From contig ML682038.1 in the NCBI GenBank assembly GCA_007922195.1, forward strand, positions 7,525,176-7,589,175: a DNA stretch of 64,000 bases, written 5' to 3'. The notes under the pieces were generated by a model. It was not told the origin of the DNA. It saw nothing but the letters and a program-made list of their open reading frames with translations, and did not search any database. Each line of letters begins with the position of its first letter. The first letter of the stretch is position 1. Made by a program: the position numbers and the translations under genes. This document shows positions 1 to 11,505 of the stretch, piece after piece. Source of the stretch: Podocnemis expansa. Its lineage: Eukaryota > Chordata > Testudines > Podocnemididae.

Positions 1-54
1 AGCTAACAAGCCCAATTATTTTTGCTTCATAAGAAAAAGAGAACAATTACATAC

Positions 55-85
55 CTTTGTTTTTCTGTTTCAGCTTTTATTTCCT
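55..85 (-). CDS. ARFGEF1: ARFGEF1 coding exon 2 (31-nt microexon)
   Basis: This is the second coding exon of the ARF-GEF BIG1. Read on the minus strand, a pyrimidine-rich tract ending TTTTTACAG (acceptor AG at 87-86) is followed by 31 nt and then a GTATGT donor (GT at 54-53). Exon 1 ends in phase 1 (TTA G). Joined to it, this exon gives L-E-E-I-K-A-E-T-E-K-Q plus AG, the first two bases of the next codon. That matches the family sequence after KACEVAL, where human BIG1 continues EEIKAETEKQ-S. The exon lies in the N-terminal DCB (dimerisation and cyclophilin-binding) region, far upstream of the catalytic Sec7 domain. Its length is not a multiple of three, so skipping it would shift the frame. 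No ORF search would find it, because it has no start codon and only ten whole codons. Exon 3 should lie beyond the start of the window. Confidence 0.93.
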
Positions 86-899
86 CTGTAAAAAGAAACA
101 GCGTATTAAAATTCTTATAAAAAAAGAGCAGTTACAGAACCATTAACTTGAACATAGTCACTTCTAATGTCACATTTGTTAATAGGTGGAAAGTCAAACT
201 TCTATTTGGACTAAAAAAATTTCTTTAACCAAATTTCAGTTTAAAACAGCATGTCCTCTATGACAAAACAGACAACTTAAGTGGTTCTAGAACTAGTTTA
301 TAATGTGATTTGCAATTAAAATAATTATTAATTCAATATCGAAACTGTGATGAGCTAGATTTCTAGTTTCCAAGTTATTTATTATTTAAGGAAGTTTTCA
401 GTTGTTCTAAATAAAATCAGGGCCACTTTGTGCTAGGCACTATTTCAATATATAGCCTTTGAACCAGACAGCCAACACTAATGTATGAAAGGATGGAGAA
501 GATGATTACAATCAAGACACGTATACATTAATGTTTTTAATCCTTTGAAGACAGACAACTTTAACATTAGGCTATTCTATCAATCCAAACAGACCAGCCT
601 ATCTTTGAGGTCCAAACTTTGGAAGTCTGTTTTATGAATGAACAGGCAAGCTACATTCACAGCTTGCATTAGTTTTACTTTTCTATTGCTAATCCTTAAA
701 CCTTTCTCCCTTGTGCTCATAGGAAACCAGTCATGATGCCTGGATGTCACAGATACAACTTCTCCTTTCTGAATATACAACTGGCTGTAAATAGCAGCAT
801 ACATTAAAGCAATGACTTGGGGCAAAAATACATTCCTGCAGTATTTCCACTTCACATGATACTAAAAGAAATCATTTAAAAATTACTGCAACTAATGAA

Positions 900-1020
900 A
901 TGGATCACTTGATGACTACCTGTTCTATTCACTCCCTCTGAAGGGCACTGGTCACTGCCAGAAGACAGGATACTGTGCTGGATGGACCACTGGTCTGACC
1001 CCATACAGTTCTTCTTATAT
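900..1020 (+). repeat. CR1 LINE 3'-end fragment
   Basis: This is the terminal part of a CR1 non-LTR retrotransposon. It carries the familiar order: GGATCACTTGATGACTACCTG, then GAAGACAGGATACTG, then GGTCTGACCCCATA, then TTCTTCTTAT at the end. The same blocks end the longer CR1 copy at 2.9-3.8 kb. No coding part remains, as is typical of 5'-truncated CR1 insertions. Confidence 0.8.
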
Positions 1021-1966
1021 TCAATTTAGAAATAAGGGATTTAATCTTTCCCCATCCTTCATATAATCAGGATAAAGATATATAAAATGCTTAATTTAGT
1101 CCAGTATTTTAACTGTATAGACTCTAGACACTGAAAAAAAAACACTGAAAAAAAAACTGTGCAGCTAAATTTTAAAAAATACTTATCTCTAGATACCAGA
1201 TTACTTTCTTGTGAACCATGCGAGTAAACCGGGAAACACATAGTATCTACTAGGCATTAAAGGAATCTGATTGTCACAGAATTATGCTCTGATTACAAGA
1301 GGGAAATTACTGATTACATTGACAAATAATAGAATTCTATAGGATCAATACATGAACTCTTATTAATATTCATCCCAGAATAAGAAAATGATACCAATCT
1401 ATCATTAGAGCAAAGTTTCCTGTCTAACTGTAAGCATCAGTTAGACAGGCACAGCATATTTGAGCAAAAAACAGAACTCCACTTTCATTCAGTCATACCA
1501 TTTTCAGTTAGAAATAATAGAAACATAAAACTGCATTACAATTTACCTTTGACCATGATCATTAACCAAGAAATGTGTTTCAGCTTAAGACACATTGAAT
1601 CAATTGAAGTAAGCAGCTGCCCTCCTTTCTCCAGAAATGATATTAAATACATTTATTCCAAAGTTTAATGTCTCACTGGTGCATACGCTGAAGTCTAATA
1701 TATACAGCTCAAAGCAAAATTTAAAACAATCACATCTTTAACAAGCAAAATCTAATACACTGAAACTGCCCAAAATATAACAAACCAAAAGTTTGTCTTT
1801 ATAGTTCAAAAGTTGTTTTTACAGGATTACAAACTGCATGAACTCCTAAATCTTTTCCTTTCTAACTTAATTTCAGAAACAGAATTCAAATGAGTCACTG
1901 AACTAGAGCAACAGGTTTGACCTTTTCAGTAACAGAAAATGCATCTTTCAAAGTGAACATTAAGAT
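1021..1966. other. Intron sequence, nothing recognised
   Basis: A+T-rich sequence with no recognisable gene or repeat family. Two adjacent 13-14 bp copies of an A-run motif (CACTGAAAAAAAAA) occur at about 1130-1158. Confidence 0.5.
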
Positions 1967-2166
1967 GTACTGACCACTGTTCCCTCTAAGCTGTGCGCGT
2001 GTGCATGCACACACAGGTCATGAAGCCCGCACACACAACAAAATAAAATGCACACAAAAAAATTCAATAGTGCTAATATTGGTGCTCACAAAGAAATGTT
2101 TTTGCACACACAAAAATTGTTTGCGCACACAATCTACGAGTAGTTAGAGGGAACATTGGTACTGAC
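1967..2166. mobile_element. hAT-type MITE with TIR CA(A/C)TGTTCCCTCTAAG, short form
   Basis: This is a 184-bp non-autonomous DNA element (1975-2158). It starts CACTGTTCCCTCTAA and ends TTAGAGGGAACATTG, which are near-perfect terminal inverted repeats. It is flanked by an exact 8-bp target-site duplication, GTACTGAC, at 1967-1974 and 2159-2166. An 8-bp duplication is the hAT hallmark. The interior is a run of GCACACA-type motifs with no coding capacity. A longer relative with the same ends lies at 33605-33959. Confidence 0.88.
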
Positions 2167-2897
2167 TAGAGATTAATTATTGAACAAGGTAAACTAGAAG
2201 TTGATAAGCACTTAAAAGGACAATATATATTTGCATTCACTGAAATACAAAGTCAAGTCAATAAGTGGTTCTCTCTACTATGCCTATAAATTTCATTATA
2301 TTTTTTCCACTTACAGTTCTTACTAAACTCACTTACAGCAAAGCCATTTTAGCATGCTCTCTCTATTTTAAACAAATATTTAATTTGCTTACAAAACTAT
2401 TTTAAAGTCAACAGAATCCTTAATGACCTGGATAATGTTTTATTTTCCCAAGGATTCTTACACATGAAATTGGAACAACAGTAAAAATCATTGCAACATT
2501 AAGCTACTCCTTGTTAATTTTTATTATTAAATTAAACTTAGTTATATACGTTTAGGGAACAGAACAAAGCCCACTAAATGTTGAGGAAAACCTAAGGTAA
2601 TGTATTCAATAAAAAGTGAATGCCAGTTTAAAATCGAATAGTGGTACTTCTAAAGTGATTAGCATTCCTTCTCTTCCACCACATAGAAAGCAAAACCAGG
2701 CGGCTAGTGTCATTAGCAAAAATCCTATCAGAAAGTGATTAACTCTCCAATACTCAAGACTCAGAAAGAAATGCATGAAATACTAGCAAGTGGTCTAAAC
2801 CTACTAGTCAGAGAGCAAATCATAAAGGAAATGCTGGCACGTGTTCAAATCATAAGATTTAGGGGGTAACACTTAAGAAGATATAGGAAAAGTGGTA
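2167..2897. other. Intron sequence, nothing recognised
   Basis: A+T-rich sequence without a recognisable gene, repeat family or conserved motif. Confidence 0.5.
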
Positions 2898-3787
2898 AGC
2901 AGTGAGGTGGCAAAATTGCAGATGATACAAAACTATTCAAGATAGTTAAATTCAAAGCAAACTGTGAAAACATAATCCCAGCTATACCTATAAAATGATG
3001 GAGTTTAAATTAGCTGTTACCACCCAAGAAAGAGATCTTGGAGTCATTTGAGGTAGTTCTCTGAAAACATCCACTCAATTTGCAGTGACAGTCTAAAAAA
3101 CTAACGGAATGTCAATAATCATTAGGAAAAGGATAGTTGAGCAGACAGAAAATATCATATTCCTTGTACATAAATCCTGGTATGCTTGCATCTTGAATAC
3201 TGTATGCAGATCTGGTCCTCCCACCTCAAAAAAGATAGATTGGAATTGGAAAACGTTCAGAAAAGGGCAACAAAAATGGATCAGGTGTATGAAACAGCTT
3301 CCATACAAGGAGAAAGTAATAAGACTGACTTTTCAGCTTGGAAAAGATATGGGGAAGATATGATTGAAGTCCATAAAAACATGGCTGGTATGTAGGAAGT
3401 AAAAAAGGAAGTGTAATTTACTGCTCATAATACAAGACCTAGGGAGTCATCAAATGAAATTAATAAGCAGCAGGCTTAAAATGAACACAGTCCACCTGTA
3501 TAGTTCTTTGTTAGAGGATGTTGTGAAGACCAAGACTACCACAGGGTTAAAAAATTAACTAGATAAGTTCCTGGAGGATAGGCCCATCAGTAGCTATTAG
3601 CAAACCCATGCTCTGAAATGTCCCTAGCCTGTGTTGCCAGAAGCTGAGAACGGGCAATGGGTGGATGGATCACTTGATATTTACCTGTGCTGTTCCCTCT
3701 CAAACACCTGGCGTTGGTCACTGTCAGAAGACAGGATACTGGACTAGCTGGGCAATTGCTCTGGTGCTGTATAGACTTATGTTAGTG
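2898..3787 (+). repeat. CR1 LINE, degenerate reverse-transcriptase 3' part
   Basis: This is a plus-strand CR1 remnant. The 5' part reads GTGGCAAAATTGCAGATGATAC, a decayed version of the RT core (VAKFADDTKL). It is followed by pieces matching the C-terminal RT region: an early stretch like TQERDLGV, then LEYCMQIWSSHLKKD with LENVQKRATKM, then a GDMIEVHKNM-like block. The frame is broken by stops and shifts. The 3' end is intact, with GGATGGATCACTTGAT, then GAAGACAGGATACTGG, then a final ACTTATGTTAG. Two short overlapping ORFs at 3109-3395 are pieces of this RT in different frames and are not separate genes. Confidence 0.85.
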
Positions 3788-6039
3788 TGTGACTTTCTAC
3801 TACTGATAACTTCACCAAGCAACTGAAAATTATCACACTTTTTAGTTTCACATCTCACAGAATTTCCAACTGCAGCAATGAAACCAAATCAGCCTTGTCA
3901 AACATCCTTATTTTTAATAGAAAATGGAACTAACCTAACAGGACAAGAGAACTCAAAGATGCCAAAGAGCTTTGGTGAGGTGAGTGTTTGATTAACACTG
4001 GCAGAGAAGCATGATTGTTACTCTGTGTTGTAGAATGACAGGGTGAGGAGAAGGGGCATCTTGTACAACGTGGTGGAAGCAGACAAGATAAAATAGCAAT
4101 TTATGAAGGCCTTTAAAACGTCTTCTCTTTCTTCATGGCTAACATGTTAGGTTTCTAGAGCTATTTTTGTCCTTATTATTATGTGTATGCTATGGATAGA
4201 AGGTATGACCTGTAAAGTTGTTCTAATTAATCACACTGTCACATTACTGGTTTCAGAATTACAATCCAGAATTTTTAAACCTGTAATATAAGTTATATTT
4301 AAATAGTCATTGGGGGACACATGGAAATTTCAGTTTTGGACAAGATGACTTGAAAAAAGATGTAGTCCAGGTCTGCAAAAATCTGTTCTTTACAGAGAAC
4401 AAGCAACATGATTTATGGTGTTCTGCCCTTTCAAATTAAAAACCCCAACCACCAACCACTAATAGCAATTTATTTTAATGCTTTATTTATCATCCAGAAG
4501 CTCACTTAAAAAACCCCCAGCAAGCATATGGTATAACAACACAAGAACAATACAGCAACTTTAATAAACAGTTCAACATAATCACTTTTATCTCAATACC
4601 AGTATCCCTTCTGATATTTAATTAGGTCATGCTTATGTCCAAAAAGGGATATGCATACAAGGAGAAAGAACCATTTTCTGTACTGCAGGGAATCAAGATG
4701 AGTGATTTCTCTCAAATTATCATCTCTCCTCTGTTCACGCTACAGGAAAAAGAAGCCAGCATCTTGAACTGCTATCCAAACAAAGAAACCAAAAAAGTCC
4801 TCCAATGCGAAGAGACCCAACCAACAGACTCCAGGGGTGGTGGGTGGCAGAAGGGTTGCGTCAAAGATCTAAGAACCAAAGAGACTCTGCCCCAGACCCC
4901 TCCCATTAAAACTGTGTACTGTTAATTTCTTGTGTCACAATATCCTGAGAAAATGGGAAGAAAAAGTAAATTACATAAGTGAACCCAACAGAAACTTTCA
5001 TAAACTCAGCAGCCTTTAGAGTGTTCAGGGATGGTGGGTCAAAACACACTTCATCAGTTGTGTGAATAACCACATTTCTGAGTCGGTTATTCTCCCACAA
5101 CATAAACATACTTTGGCTAACTGAAAATTATTTGATTCAGCATATAAAAAGGAAATTATAAGACCATCCTTTTACAAACAGTACAGCCTGCCAGATGATT
5201 GCAGTTAGTTTCATCTCCGCATCTGGTTTTACCCCTGGAAGGGCTGCCAAGAGAAAATGACTAGTTTTCCTCAGGAGAATTACATGCCAAGCACTCACAT
5301 GGAGCTTCTTTTTCAGCAGACTCTAAAGATACCCAATCCATATTAAACAAAAATGGGGAGAAACCTGTCAATAAGTACAAAGGTGGGGGCGGGGGGAGAG
5401 AAAAAAAAACAGAACAGAGGGGAAAGGATGAAAAGAGGTGCAGGGGGAATCCCTCAACAAAACAAAAAACCAAACCAAAAAAAAAAAAAAAGGAGGAATA
5501 AGACAAAGTAGGAGGAGATAATGAAGTGCGGATTGGGGAAGCTTATCTGTATACATGAAATAGTCTCCAAATCATCATTAGTCAAGCCCTTTTCCATCTC
5601 CTCCTTAAAACACCCCAAATACAAATCTCCACTCTATATTCCAACTATGGCAGCCATTCTATGTTTGTTCCATGATGCAGCTTCCGTGCTGTTACACTAA
5701 GAAAACTTTGAGGAAAGAATACTTCTTTAGCAAACATTTCTAACTGCATAGCACTGTGTAAACAGATAAAGAGGACACAGGCAGTCAGGGAAAGAAACAC
5801 AAACTTAGAGCAAAGAAAATAAAGCACAAAACAGTGGCCTCGCTATGTGGTGTTGCCTCATTTTATTGCTTATTGAATATGATGGAGTGTACCAAAGAAG
5901 TGACCTGTTCTGCTCCTGTTTCAGTACTGCTCTAGATTATCTGTAACAACTTTTCTCCTCTATTTAACTTTAAAATAGTTCTTGTATGTAAAAGGAAGCT
6001 TACAATGAGATTTTCAGATCATGCAATCCCTAGACCTTT
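3788..6039. other. Intron sequence with one purine-rich tract
   Basis: No gene or known repeat seen. At about 5383-5530 the plus strand becomes strongly purine-rich (GGGGGCGGGGGGAGAG, then A-runs and AGGAGGA motifs), with minus-strand ORFs that are only the pyrimidine complement of this tract. The remainder is plain A+T-rich intron. Confidence 0.5.
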
Positions 6040-7731
6040 CCTTACACCAGGGGTCTGAAACTCAAACCACCACTAGGGACGCATGAGGATTAGGATATGG
6101 CCCAAGGGCCACGTCACTGAAACCTTTTCATATAATGATATAAAAATACAGGAAAAAATGAAAAGTAATATAGTATGCTAGTAAAAGTCAAATTATTAAC
6201 TGCTTTGAAACTGTAACACGAAAAGTCTGTGCTAGTTTTTGACAGCCATTTCATTTTTGGCCACTTAACCAGCAGTGTTTTGCATCAACCAGAGCATTAA
6301 TATCAGGTTTGATATCCTGAGACTAAACCAATCTCAGTGTTGCTTGCAAACTTTCATCAGTGACTGTCAACCTTAACACAGATTTGTCAATTTTCATGGA
6401 GGGGGGGGGAAAAAAAAACTGTTCACATATATATGTACTTCCAAACACTGCCATTACCCTTGCAGAATCAGAGGATAACATGGAAAATCTTTCTTGTGAA
6501 AGGAACTAGAAGAATTCTGGGATTCCAACATCTGTATATTTCTGATTCAGAATGATATCACACTGAAGTTCCATTAACTCCACCCACAATTCCTCGGCAG
6601 TGTTGTCAGTTCTTACAGCAAATGGCATGGGAAAAAAGTTGAAAATTAGGTTCAAGTGCCTTGAAATCTTTAAACTGCACATCAAATTGTTTGAGTAAGC
6701 TAGAAATGATATCTGCATTTTCTTTGAAGGATGTGTTCATCTTCTCCTAATGAATTCAGAGTTAAGAAACAGACCAAACTGCCAGCAGTAAGCTGTTTCC
6801 CCCATAAACTAAGCTTGACTTTGAATGCTTTAACACGGACATACATCTGTGCTATCAACTGTTTTCTACCCTGAGGCTTCAACATCATTGTATTCAGGTG
6901 GTCAGGTACAATTGTTAGAAAAGCAAGGTTGCAGACAAAAGTGGAGTCAGAAAGCTGTGTAACCTCCTTGTTTTTCATTTTCACGAAGGAATCAATTTCC
7001 TAAGTGCAAAAAAACGCTTCAAAACATTTCCTCAACTTTAATTGAAATTAATTTTCTTAAAAAGGTTTTAGGTTTTTTTAATAAAATTAAATTGTTTTAA
7101 AAGGGTTTTTGTTGTTTTATTTTTATTTTATTTTATTTTATTTTAACAAACGCTGCATGTATCCCCAACCCTGGAGGGGAGGGGAGGGGAGCAGCCACAG
7201 CCTGCCTCCCAGCTGCACGCCAGGACTGGGCAGCAAATGGGCTGGGCAGAGGCGTCCCTCCCTCTTCCCGGGGCTCCCTGGAGCTCCCCCAGCACAGAGC
7301 CCCCCATGAACCCTCCCCACTTCCCCAGGTCACCCTTCTTTGAGCCCCAACACCTAAGCTTTGTTCTGGACCCAGGCACTGAGGCCAGGCCTGTTCCAGC
7401 TGCTTGACCTCCCGCACTCCCCTGCCACTGCAGGCCAGGCTGTGGCTGTCTCGTGAGTGGGGCGGCTCCCAGACACAGTGCGGCTGCTCCCTGGCAGCAT
7501 TTGATGATGCTTCCTCCCTGACACTGCCAGCAGTAGCTGACTACGCTCTGGGGGCTGGGGGGGATACGGCGCAGCCTGCTCTGCCCTGGAAGCACTGCTG
7601 ACACTGAGCTCCCAGACAGTAGAGGGGTTCAGCACTTGAAAAGCCCTGCAAGCCACTTTTGACCAACAGGCCAGGGGTTGGCAGCCCTTGGTAAATCCGT
7701 GGGCTGCATGCTTGAGACCCCTACCTTACGC
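6040..7731 (-). mobile_element. hAT DNA transposon, internally rearranged
   Basis: The element spans 6048-7723. Its left end is CAGGGGTCTGAAACTCAA and its right end is TTGAGACCCCTA, the inverted partner with one change at the last base. The flanking 8-bp duplication is CCTTACAC (6040-6047) and CCTTACGC (7724-7731), seven of eight identical; the single difference could be CpG-type decay. The minus strand carries the C-terminal half of a hAT transposase (6200-6990, listed separately). The rest is an A+T-rich stretch with a (TTTTA)n run at 7116-7145 and a GC-rich block at 7160-7660. The N-terminal half of the transposase is missing, so the copy is dead. The ORFs in the GC-rich block show no protein-like features. 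Confidence 0.85.
6200..6990 (-). pseudogene. hAT transposase C-terminal remnant
   Basis: This is the broken 3' part of a hAT-family transposase, a nuclear cut-and-paste enzyme, with the same general type of C-terminal region as the domesticated GTF2IRD2 and EPM2AIP1 proteins. Reading down the minus strand: a block with CNLAFLTIVPDHLNTM and KQLIAQMYVRVKAF (about 6984-6720), then PFAVRTDNTAEELWVELMEL and ILNQKYTDVGIPEFF (about 6640-6510). A TAG stop follows, then the hAT dimerisation motif VMAVFGSTYICEQ at about 6458-6419, interrupted by a G-run. Frameshifts between the 6984 and 6718 frames and several stops show it is inactive. It belongs to the element at 6048-7723. Identity to the family is by recall of motifs, not by a search. 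Confidence 0.8.
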
Positions 7732-9052
7732 TATTTGTTTTCTAACAATTACTGCCACTTTCCTAAAATTCTCAGAGGAACTAGAAAAATTACTATTTCA
7801 TGGTTGTGATTCTACTCTTAGATCATGATGGTAGATGAAATAAAATGGCAATCAAGGACAGAGACGATGCCAGCTAATGAAATAGATCCAGGGGGGGAAT
7901 TGAGTGAGGTTTCCACAGCAAGGGAAAAACATAGTTAGGCTGACGACAGCATGCTGAAAACAGTGAAAAGTCAGATCATCACCTTTCTTGAAAGAAAACA
8001 TTCTCTCACTCGTACTCACATAGAGAATCTCAGAACTGAAAAATTCCACAAAGTTACCCCAAATATAATTATAGTTTTGAAAGTAGAAGGGAAGGAGAAA
8101 AAAAGAAGCTGGAGTGGAATGGGCAGGGATTCAGCTCCCAGAAGCCACATACGTGTTGGGAGGCCTGTGGTATCAGAGTGGAGACCCAGAGCTCCTGCTT
8201 CAACTCTAGAATGCCTCAGAAGTGCGGTTCAAGTGGAGCTACTGAATTATTTTAGAAAAGCCCCTCAGAGGGTTATATAGCAAGGATGAGCTCTGCAGAA
8301 AAGTTAAAGAGGTATTAATGGAGCTACATCCTCTGCTGGGATGGGGATGGTGAGAATGAAAGACAAACATACATCCTGCTCCCAATGAGCCCCAATACCT
8401 CCACACAGATCCTCTCCCCTTCAGAGGGCTCCAAGTCTATGTTCACACTTAGAGCTAGGGGCATCAGCTTGTGCAGATGTACCCACAAGAGCTCCGCTCA
8501 AGACAGCACACTAGAAATAGCAGTGTAGCCAAGATAGCAGTCCTGACTACATGCCCACCAGAACATGGATTCTCAAAGAGGCTAGCCCCAGCCACTGTCC
8601 ATGCTGGCCTGCTACTTTTAGTGCACTAGTTCAAGCAGACCTAGAAAAGGCACACCTACGTCAGCTAAGAAACACACCACCAGATCCGTGTATAGATAAT
8701 CATTACAAAACAATGACATGGAAGAATCTGATGACCTCCGCTAATGCATGCACAGGGGAAGACAGCCTGACAGACTGAACTGTAAGATTTGCAAAACAAT
8801 CTCCCCAGTCACTCCATGAAAGACATGACTGTCACTGTTCTTAAAACAGGCTAATTCTAAATCAAAGCTTCAAATAGAAACCAGAGTTAGAATTCACAGG
8901 CAAATTTGATACCCTTAACTTGGGTTTGAACAGCAGCATGAACTGGCTTTCTCATTACAAAGTCTTCAAAAGTTCCAGAGGACTCCTCCTGTGTTTTTCA
9001 TTACAAACAGTGATTCTCACCTCTCTCATGCTCACCACTTTCTGATATGTTG
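7732..9052. other. Intron sequence, nothing recognised
   Basis: Mixed-composition intron without a recognisable gene. Short open frames at 7951-8280 and 8551-8778 show no family resemblance. Confidence 0.5.
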
Positions 9053-9315
9053 TGCTACCCCATGGGTTGGCAACCTTTGCCAGCCCTCCCCCAACCCTCA
9101 GCAGGCACTGGGGGGTGGGACCAGCAGGGGAAAAGCCACTGTGTGCATGTGGCTCTTGCGGCCCCAAGCACTGTTGGAGGTCAAGGTCAGCTGGGAGGAA
9201 CAGCTGTAGTGCTTGCAGCTGTGCTAAGTGGTGCCACAGGACTCCAAGCCCTGCGTGCTGCTCAGACTGCCATCTTTAGAACATGTGCTGAGGGTTGCTG
9301 ACCCATGTTCTACAC
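9053..9315. mobile_element. hAT-type MITE (TIR CATGGGTTGGCAACC)
   Basis: This is a 247-bp element (9061-9307) with left end CATGGGTTGGCAACC and right end GGGTTGCTGACCCATG, which are imperfect inverted repeats. The flanks are TGCTACCC (9053-9060) and TTCTACAC (9308-9315), six of eight identical, consistent with a decayed 8-bp hAT duplication. The inside is GC-rich. The ORFs crossing it in several frames (up to 84 aa) are composition artefacts. Confidence 0.75.
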
Positions 9316-9423
9316 TTTTTGAATCTGTACAATTCGATTTGCTAAAGTAATCTGTCCTGATGCAGTGAAATGTAATCACAGGATTTAACTTCCCTCCCAT
9401 ACTGTAAGCTTTTTCCATTTTCT

Positions 9424-9549
9424 AGCATCAGATGAAGTTGGACTTCATTCACAAAAGCACACGTGAAACACAGGTTTATTAGCCTTTAAAAATGCCACAG
9501 GACTCCCTGATTGTTTTACTGGACTAGACTAACACAGCTACCTCTTCAG
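9424..9549 (-). repeat. High-copy turtle/crocodilian short repeat (TAGCCGTGTTAGTCT family)
   Basis: This is a degenerate copy of a short interspersed repeat whose consensus runs from a TAGCCGTGTTAGTCT head, through GGAGTCCTTGTGGCAC and AGACTAACAAATTTATT, to a GCTTTCGTGGG...CCCACTTCATCAGATGC tail. Here it lies in reverse, starting GCATCAGATGAAG and ending CTAGACTAACACAGCTACC. At least six more copies are in the window. The class is uncertain to me: it behaves like a SINE, but I cannot read a clear tRNA promoter. Confidence 0.7.
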
Positions 9550-9972
9550 AATTCACTAACTGTTTTTACAGAGCTAATTACAGGTTAATTTCAATTGTGT
9601 TTGCTTTTTCATGTGCACACCCAGCACTTTGAGCCCCATTTATGCAAACTGTAGTAGATAAAATGGTATCTTTAAGATCTTGGCTATGCAAGCATTTTGA
9701 CCCAAGACATGAAAATGCTTTCATTAATATGCTCAGCCGTACTGGGCCTTTATTTTTGTCTTGTACAGATATCAACATTCAATCAATGCTATTTCAGTGG
9801 AAGTCAAGAGTAACTTATATTTTGTAGTTGAACATCTGATACATGCAGTGGATTTCCTGTCTTCTTTAAAATAAAAGAAAGCTAATACTACAAATAACAT
9901 CACAACGAAAACTCCCACACACTAAATGGAAGAAAAACAGGTATACATATTATCTACTATATAATTTAACAA

Positions 9973-10040
9973 AGGACTTGACAAACCCTGGGCACCAGGC
10001 CACTATGGTACCTAGAAATTTAATTATGGTGTCTAATACC
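9973..10040. repeat. Possible end fragment of the AGGGCTTGACAAA repeat
   Basis: The stretch AGGACTTGACAAACCCTGGG followed by CACCAGGCCACTATGGTACC resembles one terminus of the element at 20663-20941, read in reverse. Only about 40-60 bp look related. A G+T-rich stretch at 10100-10200 after it is not explained. Confidence 0.35.
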
Positions 10041-10249
10041 CCAGCGGCAGAACTTTCACTGGCCAGGGTGTACGCTTGCTGTGGTCACTAAAGTTGTCCT
10101 GGGCACAGACTATTTTTCAGTGGAGGAGGTGGCTTTTTTTTGGCGTCGGTGGAGCGCGGGGGTGCATTTGGCTCCTTAATTTTGGGCTGGCTCCTACATG
10201 TAGAGCAAAACTTTCTGAGCTCTACTTTAAATGACTGAACAAGTCAATA

Positions 10250-11440
10250 TGAAAATGTATTTCTACTGGTCAAGATACAGAATGATCTACTATAACATGG
10301 GTAAGTAAATTTATCACAGCAGAGCATGATACTGGAAAAATTATAATTTTGGCAAACATTTCATTTGACATATCCTTCTAAAAATGTACATACTTCATTT
10401 TTTCCACCCATTATATACAGCAGGTTATAGACATGCTTGTCTTCCTGTAGCCATGATATTCTAAAGCTCTCACTTGGTTTACAAGAGACATGTGAACTAG
10501 CCTTTCATCCTGCAAGAAGTTATGCAGAGACGTGCATCTCTGTGCAACATTACTCAGATAACTCAAAACATGGGCTAGGAAGGTATGAGAGTGAGAATTA
10601 ACAGTTTTTTAAAAATGTAACCCTCCTAAATATACAGAAGGGAGATCTGGCCAAGGCATCGAGAGAATCTCATGCTCAAACAAATGAACCTCAGCCCAGA
10701 ATTAAGGAGATTTGCACCACAGACGAGGAGAGCCTGAAAGGACAAAGCAATTCAGAGTCAGTTCTTTAGAGTCAAGCCACTGCAAGTGAGTGCATTTCCA
10801 GGCAACATGCAATGAAGAGTATTTCATATAATATTAATACTGAAATATTGAACATTTTAAAGCATTTGATTCAAGCACCTTTTTATTTTCTCTGGTGAGA
10901 GTTTCCATTACAACGTTCCCAATATTACTCAAGCTGGTGTGCGGCAATGGGATGAGGAGGAATCTTTCAGAAGTCACCTTTGGATTTTCAATATAAAAGC
11001 CAACTTTGGCTTTTTTTCCCCTATGGTTATGCATGTTTGAGCCTTCCTCATCTGGCAGTCTCACTAAATCCCTCTGATTTCAAAGCTCTAACTAATAGGA
11101 GCTAAATGCTATACTGCAGCTACTAACTGCCAGTGCTGCTGAAACTATTTTTATAGTGGGGCTGCTGAGAGCCATTGATCCAAAATGTAAACCCTCTATA
11201 TAATGAAAACCACTTCAAGTCACAGGGTGCCTCAGTACTCCTACCCCTGCACTCCCAATTCAGGCAGTTGTGGCTAATGCTGCCTCTGTTTAAGAACCCT
11301 TTGAAATTCACATAGGTCATTAGCATTAAGCAAGCCAAAAGCCTCACCATTTTAATAATGTTTTTAGAGACAGCAACTTAATGAATTATTGTTATTAAAC
11401 ATTTCTTCAGGGGTAGCTTCTAATGGGACCAACCTGGTTG
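10250..11440. other. Intron sequence, nothing recognised
   Basis: A+T-rich intron without a recognisable gene or repeat. A small palindrome (GCAGAGACGTGCATCTCTGTGC-like) sits near 10523-10546. Confidence 0.5.
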
Positions 11441-11505
11441 AGCTAGGCACTGCACAGCCATGGGACAGTCTCTGCTCTCCAGCACTAACAATCTAAATAG
11501 AGCTC
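11440..11505 (+). repeat. Fragment of an amniote dispersed repeat
   Basis: TAGGCACTGCACAG, then GGGACAGTCTCTGC, then AACAATCTAAATAG match the order of motifs in a common amniote interspersed repeat (GCTAGGCACTGTAC, then GACAGTCCCTGCCC, then TACAATCTAAATAG). The family name is not certain. Confidence 0.45.

Noticed and set aside
83..86. Alternative acceptor two bases downstream in exon 2 (CAGAG)
   Set aside because: Using the second AG would remove two bases and break the frame with exon 1. The first AG reproduces the known LEEIKA sequence.
3109..3395. Two overlapping plus-strand ORFs as a small gene
   Set aside because: Their residues match pieces of CR1 reverse transcriptase in two frames; they are decay products of one LINE.
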